The position numbers were made by a program, and so were the translations under genes. From Biscogniauxia marginata (Eukaryota > Ascomycota > Sordariomycetes > Xylariales > Xylariaceae): a stretch of DNA of 64,000 bases. Each line of letters opens with the position of its first letter. Position 1 is the first letter of the stretch. The stretch spans positions 232,233 to 296,232 of the forward strand of contig MU404106.1 in assembly GCA_022695795.1 (NCBI GenBank), written 5' to 3'. Shown in pieces: positions 26,322 to 39,297 of this stretch. Below the pieces are notes generated by a model that was not told the DNA's origin, made no database searches, and saw only the letters and a program-made list of their open reading frames with translations.

Positions 26322-27070
26322 GTTTTTATAAACGCAAGGCCTAAATTGATATAGGATGTTAAAAGCGAAAATTGGGTATGACATGCATGATGAGGAGTTA
26401 CCGGGTGTTTTTTTTTCTCGTCCTTCTCGAATCCTGACTCTAATCTGCTCAATTCTTTTAATTGATGTCCATAATACTATCATGTGATCATCGTTCTGCC
26501 GGCAGACGGGAAAGAGGTTGAATAATTCACACGTATATACATGTATTAAATAGCTACCTGAGGAGAAAAGATAATAAATAAATAATAACTAACAGATGCT
26601 TACTTTAACCACCTGGTTTCTAATATAACCAACCCATTACTATATTAACCGTTCACAAGGAATAATAAAAAAGATGTTGTCCTTAGCTTTCTCTCTCTAT
26701 TCCATAGGTTTAAATATGTGACATGATATATGTGTGTATATATACATGTACCTGGAAACAGCTGGCTTTACAGTCCTGCAAGTCATAGATATATGTAGCC
26801 AGTCTTGCAAGAACCTTATTCCTATTATACTACATGTTCACCTATGTTGTTGCTTACTCATACTTCATAAGGGAGCAGCAAAGGGGGGGTAGGGGGCTTG
26901 TAAGCCTTCTATTCTTCTCATTTTTGTCACGACTATGCTTGACACGGTACAGACACTACTAGTCTTACGAGCGTTTCTTGTGTTGTCACGATGGGTGTGT
27001 ATCGTTTCAAAAGGACTGAACCCCTGTGGTATGGGATAAAGGACTTTAGCATAACCTATCTACATACATG

Positions 27071-27090
27071 TAGGTAGGTAGGTAGGTAGA
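27071..27090. repeat. GTAG tetranucleotide run
   Basis: About five tandem GTAG units, one of the longest examples of the GGTA/TACC motif that recurs in intergenic DNA of this window. Confidence 0.8.
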
Positions 27091-29170
27091 TTTATTCTAT
27101 GGGGGTGGTGTGCTTTGGTATTATGTAGCATATTCTTGCCCCCCACCCCGGGAAGACACATAAGAAGATCCTACTCGTCATCATTGTCATCTCGATAGAC
27201 GTTCAATATCACAACAATGAAATTAATTGCCTCTACGACTAGGCAGCTCGGGTTTGATGAGCGTGTCGAATAAGACAGGAGAGGAGGGGGGGTCACTTGG
27301 TGGTCATACGTCGGGGGTTAGTTAATTGGTAGGTCATTTGCCTGGCCAGTATAGGTATTTAATATTTTCTCAAATCGCAATATGAAGATATATGAAATTC
27401 GAATTGGATTTGATACATACATATAGGATCTTGGCCCAGAGAACAAGACTAGGAACGGAGTCAAGTTGAATGAAGGCGCGAACTGCCTCTTCAATCCCCT
27501 CCCCTTTTAGGGATTACAAATGTCCGAGTCAACAAATAACCTTGGATGAGCGAAAAGAACACCCCGCGGTGTTTTTGACAATGGTGAATACCTAATCCAT
27601 ATAGATATAAATCTCTGAAAGGCCACCTTGGTTATGATTTATGAGTCTAATGATAGCATTAACCTAGATTCATAAACACGCTCATTTTGTGCATCAGTTG
27701 GGATGATTAGAAACGACCTTACATCTGAGTGCATACATATGCTGTCGACAGGAGCTACACGGGTAAGTATATGACGAGCCTAATATACCAGTTCACTGGC
27801 TATGGGATAGATAGTCCGACTGGCCTACGGGGTTTCAATGCCAGACGTCTCGTGTACTCGGGACTTAAGGCCGATGAAGGGAGTGATGACCGGGACGAAC
27901 GCTTGATAGGAAAGGGGCTTCATACCCGTCGCTGATGGTAGGACAGAAGACGCGCGAGTTTTTGCTAAGCTACCTACTCAAGCCTAGATAGACTACATGA
28001 ATCTAATGTGGGCGTTCGTGATGTTAAAGATGGAGGCACATCGAACGAAAGGCTTACTCCCTCCATTTTTGATGAATGGTACTGTAATGGGGAACTCCAA
28101 ACATAACAGGTTCCAGCAGCTTTTGGATGATTGGAGGTGATAGGAGTTTATAAAATGCGAGTACCAATGGCACGTCCAACATCACGCGACGCCAGAATGC
28201 CTCGAGGCACACTACATATTCACACCAGCCAGCAAAAAGAGGACGCCTACGCGGTCTATAATCGGGCTAGACTTATGCAACTGCGCGAAGAGTCGGCCCC
28301 CAATCCTTTCATCGAGGTAGGACAGATGTTCGGTTGTAACCCCGGATGCATTATCCTGAGCCAATGACTTAGCTTACGTCTTGTGCGATCAAAAGTCAAC
28401 TCTGGAAATTCCAACATTATTGGAGCTGCCGGATAGTGCCTTATATCGATGGTAAGCCTGACGTGAAGTCTCTGCCCTAAGAGCCTCGAGAATCAACGAG
28501 GTGATGGTGCGCGTCTTACTAGTGGATGCTACCCAGGCGATTGCGATTCTGCCTGATCTTCTCCTTGGTGACGAGCGCGTGTAAGATAGACGCCGAGAAG
28601 CGTAAGGTAGGTAGCAAGGGGCCAATGGCAGACGGGCTATCGTATATCCCGACCTGGAAGTTCGGGTGCTAGGGTAGGCAGGCTAGTATAGTCTCGATTC
28701 CGGCTTGCCGAGAGCCTCGTGACCCGTGACTAGGAAGAGATAGAACAAATAATGACTGCCAGCTCAGCTACTAGTAGTGTAGGTAGGATTTTAGCAGTGA
28801 CAACGAATGGAGCACGATAAGGCCCGGGTGTTGGGAGGCAGACCGCTTCCTGCAGAGGGAGGGTAACCAGTGGAGCCGGCTACCCTTATCAGACCACGCT
28901 AGAAGCACAAGGCATTGGTTGGAAGAGCCAGGCTCGTCCAAACTTGACCATGTATGCGGTACAAAAGAGCGCCGCCTCGCTGACTTATTGGCCGTGGGCG
29001 AGTCGGGACAGTGGTTCTGGTGGAATGCCCTCCCATCTTCATGCGAGTGCGCCATCGCCCACGTTCTAACCCTACCTACTTCTCAATTTAATAGTGCCTT
29101 AGCTTGGCCATTGCCATGCTTAACCTTAAATACGGGCCGCATCTCGGTCAAGCCCGCGGGGTTTGTATGT

Positions 29171-29222
29171 GGTAGTGGTAGTGGTAGTGGTGGTGGTAGT
29201 GGTGGTGGTGATGGTGATGAAT
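29171..29222. repeat. GGT/AGT trinucleotide repeat
   Basis: Imperfect GGTAGT and GGTGGT units followed by GATGGT, in gene-poor DNA. Confidence 0.8.
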
Positions 29223-29948
29223 GATGATGCGTCCGAGGAGACAAAGGCACGACGCTGCTCGGAAAGCTCCCGCACTCGGGGAAAGCCTGGATCAAGTCCC
29301 TTTAAAATCCCCTGGGTGCCCTCTGGCCGGACAAGGGGTCCGCTTTGGGGCGGACGATAGTGGGGAAATAAAAAGAAGCACGATTGTGCAATGGAAGTCG
29401 ACGGAAAGGGAGAAAAGGGGAAATGGGGGAGGATGGAGAAGACTGAAAGTTGACAGGTGATTTTCTATCTGGCTCACGTGTAATTATGTATAGGTACATA
29501 AACGCACTCATATCAAGGCAGACACATGATGATTTGATTTGGGAATTAGGTCGGGGGAGAAGTGAGGGGCAAAAAGATTTGTGCAGGCTCAGGTTCAATT
29601 GTAGTGTATTAATGGCGCCCAACAGGATGTACCGCTGTACCTTTGTATCATCCGCACCGTCATTTGTACCACTGTCGACCAGAAGCCCGCAGACCGCGCA
29701 GCCCGGACCACCTGCAGCGCCCATTGACCTGGCAGGCATTGGACTTTCTCCTCCCGCACCCAAGACCTCATTTTCAACGCTCGTCAACCGCCGCTATCAA
29801 AACCTGACCTTGTAAACAATTCCTGCACCCTTTACCACAACCATCTTCGATCCCTACCTGCAAACAACAACTCCTCCGCAACCTTCCCTCGTTACCTTCT
29901 TTTTTTCATCACATCCCCATCCAGAATCTTTCGCCAGAATCACCAAAC

Positions 29949-31208
29949 ATGACCACCGAAGTAAGTTCTCGTCCTTGATTACCCCGTGCTGCACTCTCCT
30001 TTCCCATTGAATTGTCGCCGTGTCTCGGCTGCACAGTCTGCAGCCTTTCTTTCACCCGTCGCCCACTCGCCCTCGAGAGCCTCCACTTCCCCCATCTCTG
30101 CTGTTGTCACCTGTACGAATGCTTTGCTGACCTTTGGTTGTGTAATCTAGCGTGAAAGGTGTGTGATACTCTCTCGAATGCTCACTGCGATTTGGGCGCC
30201 ACCCCAGAAATACCCCCCCTCTCCCTCTGGCACGTCTCTGCTTATACTGACCGATCGCCCTGAAATAGCAAGACTTTCTTGGCTCGCCTTTGCGAGCAGG
30301 CTGAGCGCTACGATGAGATGGTCACTTACATGAAGGAGGTGGCCAAGCTTGGCGGGGAGCTCACCGTCGATGAGCGCAACCTCCTGTCTGTTGCCTACAA
30401 GAACGTGGTCGGCACCCGACGTGCCTCTTGGAGAATCATCTCTTCGATCGAGCAGAAGGAGGAGTCCAAGGGCTCTGACAAGCACGTCGGCACCATTCGT
30501 GAGTACCGAAGCAAGATCGAGACCGAGCTCGAGAAGGTTTGCCAAGACGTCCTCGACGTCCTTGACGAGAGCCTGATCCCCAATGCTGCTTCCGGCGAGT
30601 CCAAGGTCTTTTACCACAAGATGTGCGTTACTCTCCCCCTTTCCCCTTCACGCTACCCTCTTTTCTGATGCGAATGCCTGACACTTGTGCGCTTATAATA
30701 GGAAGGGTGACTATCACCGCTACTTGGCCGAATTCGCCTCAGGCGAGAAGCGCAAGGTTGCCGCCACTGCTGCCCACGAGGCCTACAAGGTGAGCTTACG
30801 AGAGTAAAAACAATATATTCATAAGCTAATGGCCTCCCCCAGAGCGCTACCGACGTTGCCCAGACTGAGTTGACCCCTACGCATCCCATCCGCCTGGGTC
30901 TTGCCCTGAACTTCTCCGTCTTCTACTACGAGATTCTCAACTCACCCGACCGGGCGTGCCATCTTGCCAAGCAGGCTTTTGATGATGCCATTGCCGAGCT
31001 AGACTCGCTGTCTGAGGAGTCGTACCGTGACAGCACCCTCATCATGCAGCTGCTTCGTGACAACCTGACCCTGTGGACCTCTTCGGACAGTGCCGAGGGA
31101 GAAGGTGCTGCCGCTCAGGAGGCGCCTAAGGAGGACAAGCCCGCCGAGGAGGCCGAGAAGCCTAAGGAGGAGGCAGCGCCTGCGCCTGCGCCCGCCACCG
31201 AGTCTTAA
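29949..31208 (+). CDS. 14-3-3 protein
   Basis: Five exons: 29949-29960, 30151-30158, 30269-30622, 30702-30789 and 30843-31208, giving 275 aa. The joined N-terminus reads [25 protein letters not shown]. The signature [20 protein letters not shown] and the second signature [18 protein letters not shown] are intact. The Ala/Glu/Lys/Pro-rich tail (~240-275) is typical of fungal members. 14-3-3 dimers bind phospho-Ser/Thr sites in kinases, transcription factors and transport proteins; it is orthologous in type to yeast Bmh1/2. Exon 2 is an 8-nt micro-exon (CGTGAAAG) between introns of 190 and 110 nt; without it the frame and the RES residues would be lost. Intron 3 uses a GTGCGT donor. Confidence 0.95.
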
Positions 31209-32581
31209 ATGGACTCATGTTTAATACCTTGCCGTCTCAGCTGAACTTGCGTGCTCCATGGGCAACCTTGAGGGCCCGGGGTTTCGTCGATACCCAGCTG
31301 GCGAAGGATTTGTGGCATCGGTCAGGAGGGATGGTAGGGAGTTGGTTTTGACGCAGGGTTGGAATTGCGGGCCATTGTTTCCCTTGTCGCTTTTCCCTCG
31401 ACGGATTCGCCAGTAGAGGCTGCGCCTATATTAGGTCTTTCTACTTAAGAATACCATCAACATTTCCCCCCCACAGCATGTCTGTATTCCCACCACCCCC
31501 TTGTTTGTACAGGGAGAAAAGGACTCGTTGGTGGTCGCGTGGGCTTATTGTTTCCCTCTTACATGTTTTTCCTTGTTCTTGTCTTTTTTCGAGAAGAGAT
31601 CTCGCACTTTTCCTTGTTTGGTCAGCAACAGCACATTCTCTGGACGTGGATTCATGTCAGTTCCTGCACGGTGGCACCTTGCGATGATGCTCGGAAGACG
31701 GCCTTTTGGTGGAATTACGAGTAGCTAATCCTGGGTTCACCATCCGCAAAGAACGGCTCGGGGGGCAACGAACAACGGTTCTGATAAAGCAATTGTGGAT
31801 TTCTACCACCGATGTGTGTTTATTACATTCATCATATGCGGGTCAATAATGGCTGCTGCCGATACCAAAAAATCAAGCAAAATCAACAGCATTCAGGAGA
31901 AGCATTTCTCTCATTGACAAGAAAGTGAACCCTGCGCGTACTGATGTAATGTAATGGGCCTGGTGATCCTAATTTGAAGGTCGCAAGGCTGTGGGCATTC
32001 ATTCGGTAGGTACATACCTTGGCCTTGCTTGGCTTGTACCCAAGGCATAGGAGGTATCTACATACCTACATAAAGTAGGTAACGTCTCCTGAGTGCGCTT
32101 TGTCCAAGTCCGAGTCACAGTAAGATTTAATGCATGGATAAATGTGACATAACTCGCTGCATTGTTACCTAACCTGCCTTATGTAACCACGGGCAGAGCA
32201 GAAATTTAAAAAGGTTTTAATTTTTCAGCCTCATCGGTTAGTCGGATGCAACCAAGCCGATCATTGGCTTTTCCCATGCATTCCGCGCCAGACCGCATGG
32301 GACTGACCGCCGACCAGTGGAATCGGCCAAGACCAACGTCACAGTCACAAGCAGTTGTACCTAGAGGATTTCGATCTGGCTCCGTTCGCTACTAACAGCA
32401 CCAACCTTGCAACGCAGACGTCGCCTTCGTAAGCGGTTTGCCCGCCAATGCCGCTGGACGACGACGACGATCACGACGACGACTTACGACAACAGCAACA
32501 CCAACAATAACACGTGGTCCCTAGCATGCGCTTCTCCTCGAAAGCCTCTGTATCGCACTCCTGCTGTCCTGCTGCTCCAGC
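31209..32581. other. Spacer between 14-3-3 and synaptojanin genes
   Basis: The 14-3-3 3' UTR, a TACC/GGTA-rich patch (about 32005-32085) and the synaptojanin upstream region with CAA/ACG-rich 5' UTR (32430-32520). Short ORFs at 31478-31728 are not supported. Confidence 0.6.
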
Positions 32582-35500
32582 ATGGATCAGTATCAGTATC
32601 CCTCGACCGTCAGAAGCGTCCCTGCTCCTCCGCCAACCGCTGAGAAATCAAGCCAACTCCTTATCCGCGACTATCCTCACCGAGCCATCGCAATCGCTAC
32701 GTCTACCCACGTCCTGATTTTCCGACACAGTCCTACCACCAGCGAAGCCATTGCAGATGGCTCTCTCAGCTCTGTCGTGCCGTCACGAGCCCGGGCTTCG
32801 AGCGAAGGACATGTGTCTAAATGCATGGTCGAATTCTCCCCCACCTCCAAGCACCTCCTCGACGACTTTCGGCCTCTTACTCCCCGCCCAATCTACGGGA
32901 CGTTGGGACTCATAGCCATCAATCAGGATGTCTTCCTCTGTGTGGTAACGCAGGCGTCGCGGGTAGCGACGTTGCGACCCGGCGAGACCGTCGAGAAGAT
33001 CGCGAGTGTCGAATTCTTCTGTCTGAACAGCGCAGAATACGACAATGTCTTCTCTCCATTTACATATGACAACGAGTTCTCTGATTCGGCCTCTACTTAC
33101 GGCCAGAACCCGGGTCGTAGGGAGGGCGAGGTGGAATACCCGTACCAAGAGCTGCAGAAGCTACTGGGCAACGGGAGCTTCTATTATAGCACAGACTTTG
33201 ATCTGACGAATAGATTACAAGATAGGTCAGTTCCATCGCTCGTGGTTGAGACTGCAGAGTATTGCGTTGCATGCGATTCCTCAAACCAGACACTTTAGTT
33301 ATGGACTAATAAATGCCCTCTAGACCGGTTGATTCGGATACCTTTGACATTGACAACTTCGACGATTCTTTCTTGTGGAACTCGTTCATGATTAGTCCTC
33401 TCGTCCAATTTAGATCTCGATTGCAAGCACACGAACGCGAGGCTCTGGATGCCTCTAGGATTTTGACATCTGCTATTCGTGGCTTCTGCTTGACTATGAC
33501 GATACCCCAATCCGCTGCACCACTGCGAGATTCTACATCTGGTCTTCCGTCCTTTCTCACCGTCATCTCTCGTTTGTCGTGCAAGAGAGCAGGGACCCGT
33601 TTCAATAGTCGAGGCATCGACGACGAGGGAAATGTGGCCAACTTCGTCGAGACCGAGACTATCTACTGGAGCCCCTCCGGTGTTCTCTTCTCCTATGCGC
33701 AGGTTCGCGGCTCCGTGCCAGTATTTTGGGAGCAGACTGCCGGGCTTATCCCGGGCCAGCAGAAGATCACGATAACGCGTTCGGCTGATGGGACCCAACC
33801 GGCATTCAATAAGCATTTTGAAGACTTGGAGCAGTCCTACGGAGCAGTCCACATAGTGAATCTACTGAGCGCCGCAAAACCGGGGGAAGCAGAGCTTACC
33901 CAACTATATCACTACGGTGTTCAACATTGTTCACTCGTGCGTCCTGGCGAGAAGCAAACGTCTGACCATGTCCTATTACGAGAAACGGATTATGATTTTC
34001 ATGCGGAAACGAAGGCCATGGGTTATGAGGCCGCCAGGGACATTCGGCGATATATCGAACATTCTGCCGATGGCTTTGCCTATTTCCTCGCGGAACAGAC
34101 GAACGACATGATTGATCTTGCCAACGAAGCGAAGGACAATCAGCGGATGGTCGTAGTTCTCCAGCAAGAGGGCGTTTTCCGAACAAATTGTCTGGACTGT
34201 CTAGACAGGACAAATCTGATACAGACCCTCATCTCGCAGATGGCTGTCGAGGCGTTTCTAAGCCACCGAGGTGAATATGCGGCGTCAGACTTCTGGGTGA
34301 GGCATTCCACCTTATGGGCCGACAATGGCGACGCCCTTTCGAGGATCTATGCCGGAACAGGTGCTTTAAAGTCTTCTTTTACGAGGCATGGCAAGATGTC
34401 TCTGGCTGGTGCTTTTGCAGACGCACGAAAAAGTGCGACGAGACTCTACATCAACAACTTTACCGACAAAGCAAGACAGAACACAATCGATATACTCCTA
34501 GGGAGACTAGTTGGTCAAAGACCAGTCCATCTCTATGATCCGATTAGCGAGTTTGTCTCTGTCGAGCTGGGTAAGCGCAGCTCAGAATTCTCTTCCACCG
34601 AGTCTATCTCCATGTAAGTTCAGGAGAATCCAGAAATATCAGAGATATTTTCTCAAAACTAACTTTAAACCAGGTGGGTTGGCACGTTCAATTTGAATGG
34701 ACGAACTAATGGCATGAACGAGGATCTATCTCCGTGGATCTGGCCACAGGAGCTAGGATCGACAGAGCCGGACATCGTGGCCGTTGGCTTTCAGGAGATC
34801 GTTGAATTAAGTGCCCAGCAGATCATGAACAGTGACCCTACCAGGAAGCAAGAATGGGAAAGGGCCATCAAGAGGACCTTGAATAACCGTGTAAAGGCAA
34901 CGGGAGGGGAGAAATACGTCCTACTCCGTAGCGGACAGCTAGTTGGTGCTGCTTTATGCATATTCGTCAAGGCCTCCTCTCTTCCGAAAATCAAGAATGT
35001 CGAAGGAAGCGTCAAAAAGACGGGCATGTCTGGCATCGCTGGAAACAAGGGCGCTGTCGCCATTAGAATGGATTACGCTAGCACCCAGATATGCTTTGTG
35101 ACGGCTCATTTGGCTGCCGGTTTTGCCAATTACGATGAGAGAAATAGGGATTATGCTACGATTCACCACGGGTTACGATTCCAAAGAAATAGGGGCATTG
35201 ACCACCATGGTACGGCTTCCACTCCTCTTGCTTTAATAAACCTATCTAACCCTTGCAGATACCGTGATCTGGCTCGGAGATTTCAATTACCGAATTGGAT
35301 TGACACATGAGAAAGCAATGGACCTTGTTACGAAGAAGGACCTAGAGAAACTTTACGAGAATGACCAGGTAGGTTCTACATCCTGCTAGGCTAAAGGAGA
35401 AAAATGTGTTTGACGCTTTTGCAGTTGAACCTTCAAATGGTTGCTGGTCTGTCTTTCCAATATTATTCTGAGGCTAGGATCACTTTTATGCCGACATATA

Positions 35501-36900
35501 AATTTGATATCGGGACGGACAGATACGATACTTCGTAAGTATCCCTAAGAGATTTTCATGACTATGGCTAAATATTTGGCAGCGAGAAGGCACGCATCCC
35601 TGCTTGGACAGATCGTATCCTACGCAAAGGCACGAACATAAGGCAATTAGCCTATAATGCTGCTCCCCTTCGTTTCTCGGACCATCGTCCGGTATACGCG
35701 ATATTTCAATGCACAGTGAACATTGTAAACGAACAGCTTCGGGAACGCATTAGTCGTCGACTTTATGAAAGCCGAAAGGCAGAAATAGGCCACACCACAG
35801 CAGGCCTGGACAGTGATTCAGAAGATGACGAGGATCTCATTGGGTATGATCCAATTGAACCAGGTCTTCCCCCAGCAAGTTCAGACCGGCAGAAATGGTG
35901 GCTAGAGAACGGTAAGATGGCAAAATCTGTAGTTGCTCCCCCAAAGCCTACCAACGGGAGCCGTGATAACGCGACAATGGTCCTTAACCCTAATCGTCCT
36001 TCAAATCCGTTTAACGCCACGGATGAACCGGACTGGGTGGCCGTGCCACGATCCAACTCAAGGCTCTCGTCGTTTTCTAGTATCTCTAGCTCGCCGTATG
36101 AGCATATCAACCATTCTACCCTCCTCTCAACCTCGGCATCTAGCTCGGCGCCTAGAAAGTTGCCGCCGCCGTATGACCCTTCCACCTTGCCCGCCAAGGT
36201 AGGCCGGGTTAATCTAGGTGAAGAGCAGCCGGCGCTACAGAATCACAAAAGCGAGGCACCACCACCACCTCCTCCTCGAAGGCAGACCACTGCAAATATA
36301 GCCCAATCCTCAACGCTGCCTCCACCCTCAAGCCCACAACCCATTCCACGGAGAAAGCCGGTATTACCCCCGCCGCCGGCAAGGGCACCATCCTCTGCCT
36401 CACAAACCTCAAGCAAATCCAAGACCCCTCCTCTGGTAGCTAGAAAGCCGACTCACTTAACATCTACTTCGCCTGGGGCGAGCCCAATGCTTACTGGAAT
36501 TGGAGGGTTTACCTCGTTTGGAGACCAAACCCCAAGACCTCTGCTTCGAAAATCGTCGAATAATATCTCCACCCTGACTTCGAAGCTCGAAGCGAACAGC
36601 TCCGGTGCATTGACGGGGGGCCTGCAGAAGGCGAAATCACCCGAGATCCAACCTAGTTCGATGGGGGCTAGTAACGTTTCTGCTGGGACAAGGCAATCCA
36701 CGCCCCCGGGACGGGTTAGTTTGCCGGGCCTCGGAATCAAGGAGCGTAAGCCTATCCCGCCGGCAAGGTCGCAGCAAAGCCAACAAGAAGCCACAGTGCC
36801 AGTAAAGCCGGCCCCACCAGCGAGAAAGCCACTCGTTGATCTACTTAGTGATGATCAGGGCGCCGAGGTGAATGGTTGGGAGACGTTGAAACCTAGCTAG
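32582..36900 (+). CDS. Synaptojanin-like phosphoinositide phosphatase (Sac1 + 5-phosphatase)
   Basis: Six exons: 32582-33225, 33324-34613, 34674-35209, 35259-35368, 35425-35534 and 35583-36900, giving 1335 aa with all phases consistent. The Sac1 phosphatase domain (~residues 60-580) carries the CX5R motif CLDCLDRT starting at Cys504. The inositol-polyphosphate 5-phosphatase domain (~643-985) has WVGTFNLNGR, VGFQEIVELSA, GNKGAVAIRM, WLGDFNYRIG, PAWTDRIL and FSDHRPVYA. The last ~300 residues are Pro/Ser-rich with repeated PPPP and PXRKP stretches that could bind SH3 domains. This order is that of yeast Inp51/52/53, which turn over PI(4,5)P2 at the plasma membrane and endosomes during actin patch function and endocytosis. 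Both active sites look intact, unlike yeast Inp51, whose Sac1 site is degenerate. Intron 1 uses a GTCAGT donor. Confidence 0.95.
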
Positions 36901-37935
36901 AAGAAATAGTGTTTGGGGGCTCGGGGGCTTTTGGTAGAAAGGGGTCGGAATTAGTTGTATTATACCAGGCGCCATGGCGTCGTGCTTGGGCGATTTGGCT
37001 GATGAAATGGAACAAGAGAAGAAGAAAAAAAAGGATGGGGGAACGAAAACTCGTAAATACCTAGAAACGATTTACGGGACTGACAATTAGATACCTACCT
37101 AGATGGTTGGTAGATATGACCAAAAGATATGATTCGTAAAGGGGGTGTTAGTGAAATAAATATATGCTACAAGGTAGGTACTGTAGGTGTTGTAAGAGTT
37201 TATAAGGTGTAAAAAAGTATTCCGTACCTTGGGTACATATCTTGGCGTGTGTTTTAGTGATGAGGTAAGCATTTATCGGGTACCTTCAGTACCCGACCTA
37301 TCAAACGAAAGAGCAAGCTATCTACCTCCCTTAGGTTCAACCATTATTGCTTTATTATTTATAATGTTTATAGCTTCGTTGCTTCCCAGATACTTGTGTA
37401 TCCGATCTATTTTTTCCCTCCCCTACCGGTCGGTTTCCTTTTGTCCCATGTCGTCGTTGCTGTTAGTAAGGAGGGATCTTACGTAAGAGACATGGTATGC
37501 CCATTACTCACGAGATCAACATCGGCAGTCCCACCTGGAATTTGCCGGCTTTTGACGTCACAGCAAATCAGAAAAGCGACCTGGTGCAGCAGCTTCGATC
37601 TTGGGCTATCTTCGGACTGGCGCATCACTTGACAGCCATCTAGGCCGCATCTTGGTGGATCTTCCCAGAGACACTATATATATTTTCCGACTCAGTTCGT
37701 TCATGTGCTCCAGCGCTGGGAGTAGGTAGAAGCATCGCGGCTTGGACTCTGTCGCCACCAAACAAACCTGACGGGAACAAGACGTCCCTGCAGGTGGAAA
37801 AGCGTCTAGCGCCACTATTCCTGGACCCAAGCAACCCAAAATATTTCATCTTCACGCGCTGCATTCCGGCCTTGTACTTAGCTTTTCCCACACCACCAGC
37901 AAGACCAGTCAGTCTATAGGAGCCCATCGCCCACC
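36901..37935. other. Spacer downstream of synaptojanin gene
   Basis: 3' UTR with a short A-rich run and GGTAGGTA motifs (about 37090-37190), then the upstream region of the next gene. No supported gene. Confidence 0.6.
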
Positions 37936-38808
37936 ATGACGGAGTCCACGACACGACTACCGACGGCCAAGAAGAACCCCAAGTTCGATCGGATCGACAT
38001 CTGGCGGACTGAGGTTTCCTTGTCCCGGGTCTACTGCGTATGTTCAGCCCCTGCAACAACTGCCGAAGCTGCAAACACCAGCAAGGAATCTCTGTCGGCG
38101 CCAGCTTCAGCTTCGGTCTCTGCCTCGGGTTCAAGCACTGCTACGAACTCTACCGCCCCGACAGAATCGTCAGTCAACCCCTTTCATTGGGACCAAGTAC
38201 GACCTAAATTTTTATCCAGATCCAAGAAATCTAAGCTACGTCTAGACCTGCCAATAGATGAACAGGTTGCGTGCCCCGTGTGCTCGTCTCCGATCGACGC
38301 GGACGTGTCCTACGTGTCATTTAGTAAAGATGGTGCAGGACTTGTGCGCATCACCACATCGTCGCAGTCCGAAGCCAATATAAAGCGATTAGAGGAGGGC
38401 GGCTCTTCGAAGGGGAAGAAGTTCGGAAAGGAAACCCTCTTGAAAGCCGTATCCGGCGTCTTTAAGAACGCGAAAACTATTGATCTAGCGAAGGCCAGCC
38501 AGGCACTACCATCACCCTCCAGCGACCAAGACAGGAGCACGGTGAACAATCGGAAGAGGAACCTAGCAGACCCAGACGAAGCCTCCCGGTCCAGGACCGA
38601 GATGTATCACCTACTACGACGGGAAGACAGAGTGGGGGGCAGAGGCGGTAACGACGTAGATGTAGGGTCAGTTGAGACCCTCGCCGGATTGAGTGATGAT
38701 GATGATGATGAATGTGGGAGACCCCGACTAACCATTGATGCCACCGTAGCGCGCTTGGAAAGAGCCCAAAGGCTTCTAAACAGGACCACTCCTAGTCAAC
38801 GTGGCTGA
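37936..38808 (+). CDS. Conserved-looking protein of unknown function with paired cysteines
   Basis: Single-exon ORF of 290 aa that I do not recognise. The N-terminus (~1-40) contains KNPKFDRIDIWRTEVSLSRV followed by a Cys-X-Cys pair (CVC). A Ser/Ala/Thr-rich linker (~43-80) leads to a basic stretch (RPKFLSRSKKSKLRLDLP) and a second pair, CPVC, at ~112-115. The two pairs could together bind zinc, but no known finger spacing fits well. Residues ~155-180 may form an amphipathic helix (KETLLKAVSGVFKNAKTIDL). There is a run of Asp near 256-261 and a helical end. Coding support comes from ORF length, even composition and a clean start in a plausible context. Cellular place and role are unknown. Confidence 0.7.
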   Translation: MTESTTRLPTAKKNPKFDRIDIWRTEVSLSRVYCVCSAPATTAEAANTSKESLSAPASASVSASGSSTATNSTAPTESSVNPFHWDQVRPKFLSRSKKSKLRLDLPIDEQVACPVCSSPIDADVSYVSFSKDGAGLVRITTSSQSEANIKRLEEGGSSKGKKFGKETLLKAVSGVFKNAKTIDLAKASQALPSPSSDQDRSTVNNRKRNLADPDEASRSRTEMYHLLRREDRVGGRGGNDVDVGSVETLAGLSDDDDDECGRPRLTIDATVARLERAQRLLNRTTPSQRG

Positions 38809-39266
38809 AAGCCAATCAACATTCCTTGCTGTCGCCGCCACCACTACCACCACAACCATCACCGCTCTCGCTCCGTCCGATGTCAAACTTACGAGGAACA
38901 AATGATCATGTTTGTGGGACATCAGAACCACCTCCGATGCAAGAAGATCGACAGCTATGAACGGATAGGATACGCATAAAGAACGACGCTATAGACACGA
39001 TTACGATTATGACCACAAGATGCCCGGGCGATTTAGAAGAACAAAGCTAAGAAGAGGCCTCTTTCTCCCCCCTCTTCCCCTTTCACCTTTTCCAGGGATC
39101 TTCTACAGGGACGACAACAGCGGGATGATATATACACCTGCAGTACAACTGCCGTTCACTAATATATTTAATATGCGAGCGCTGCATGTGATTCGACGGG
39201 GTGGAGGGAGGGAAGGAAGGTTTCGCTTGTTGGACTAAAATTCGGACCATGAATACTTGTCCTTTG

Positions 39267-39297
39267 TTTTTTTTTTTTTTTTTTTTTAAAAAAAAAA
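39267..39297. repeat. T21A10 homopolymer junction
   Basis: Twenty-one T followed directly by ten A, which is self-complementary over 20 nt and prone to sequencing or assembly error. Confidence 0.9.

Larger units (their letters stand above)
26322..29948. other. 3.6-kb gene-poor region
   Basis: This is the longest stretch without a recognisable gene. It is AT-rich at 26460-26900, with a (GTAG)n run at about 27071-27090 and a GGT/AGT trinucleotide repeat at about 29171-29220. Short ORFs (27729-27935, 28131-28367, 29450-29815 and others) have no recognisable domain or splice support. I see no transposase or reverse-transcriptase motif. The right end is the 14-3-3 promoter and 5' UTR, which is CT-rich at about 29815-29940. 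Confidence 0.6.
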
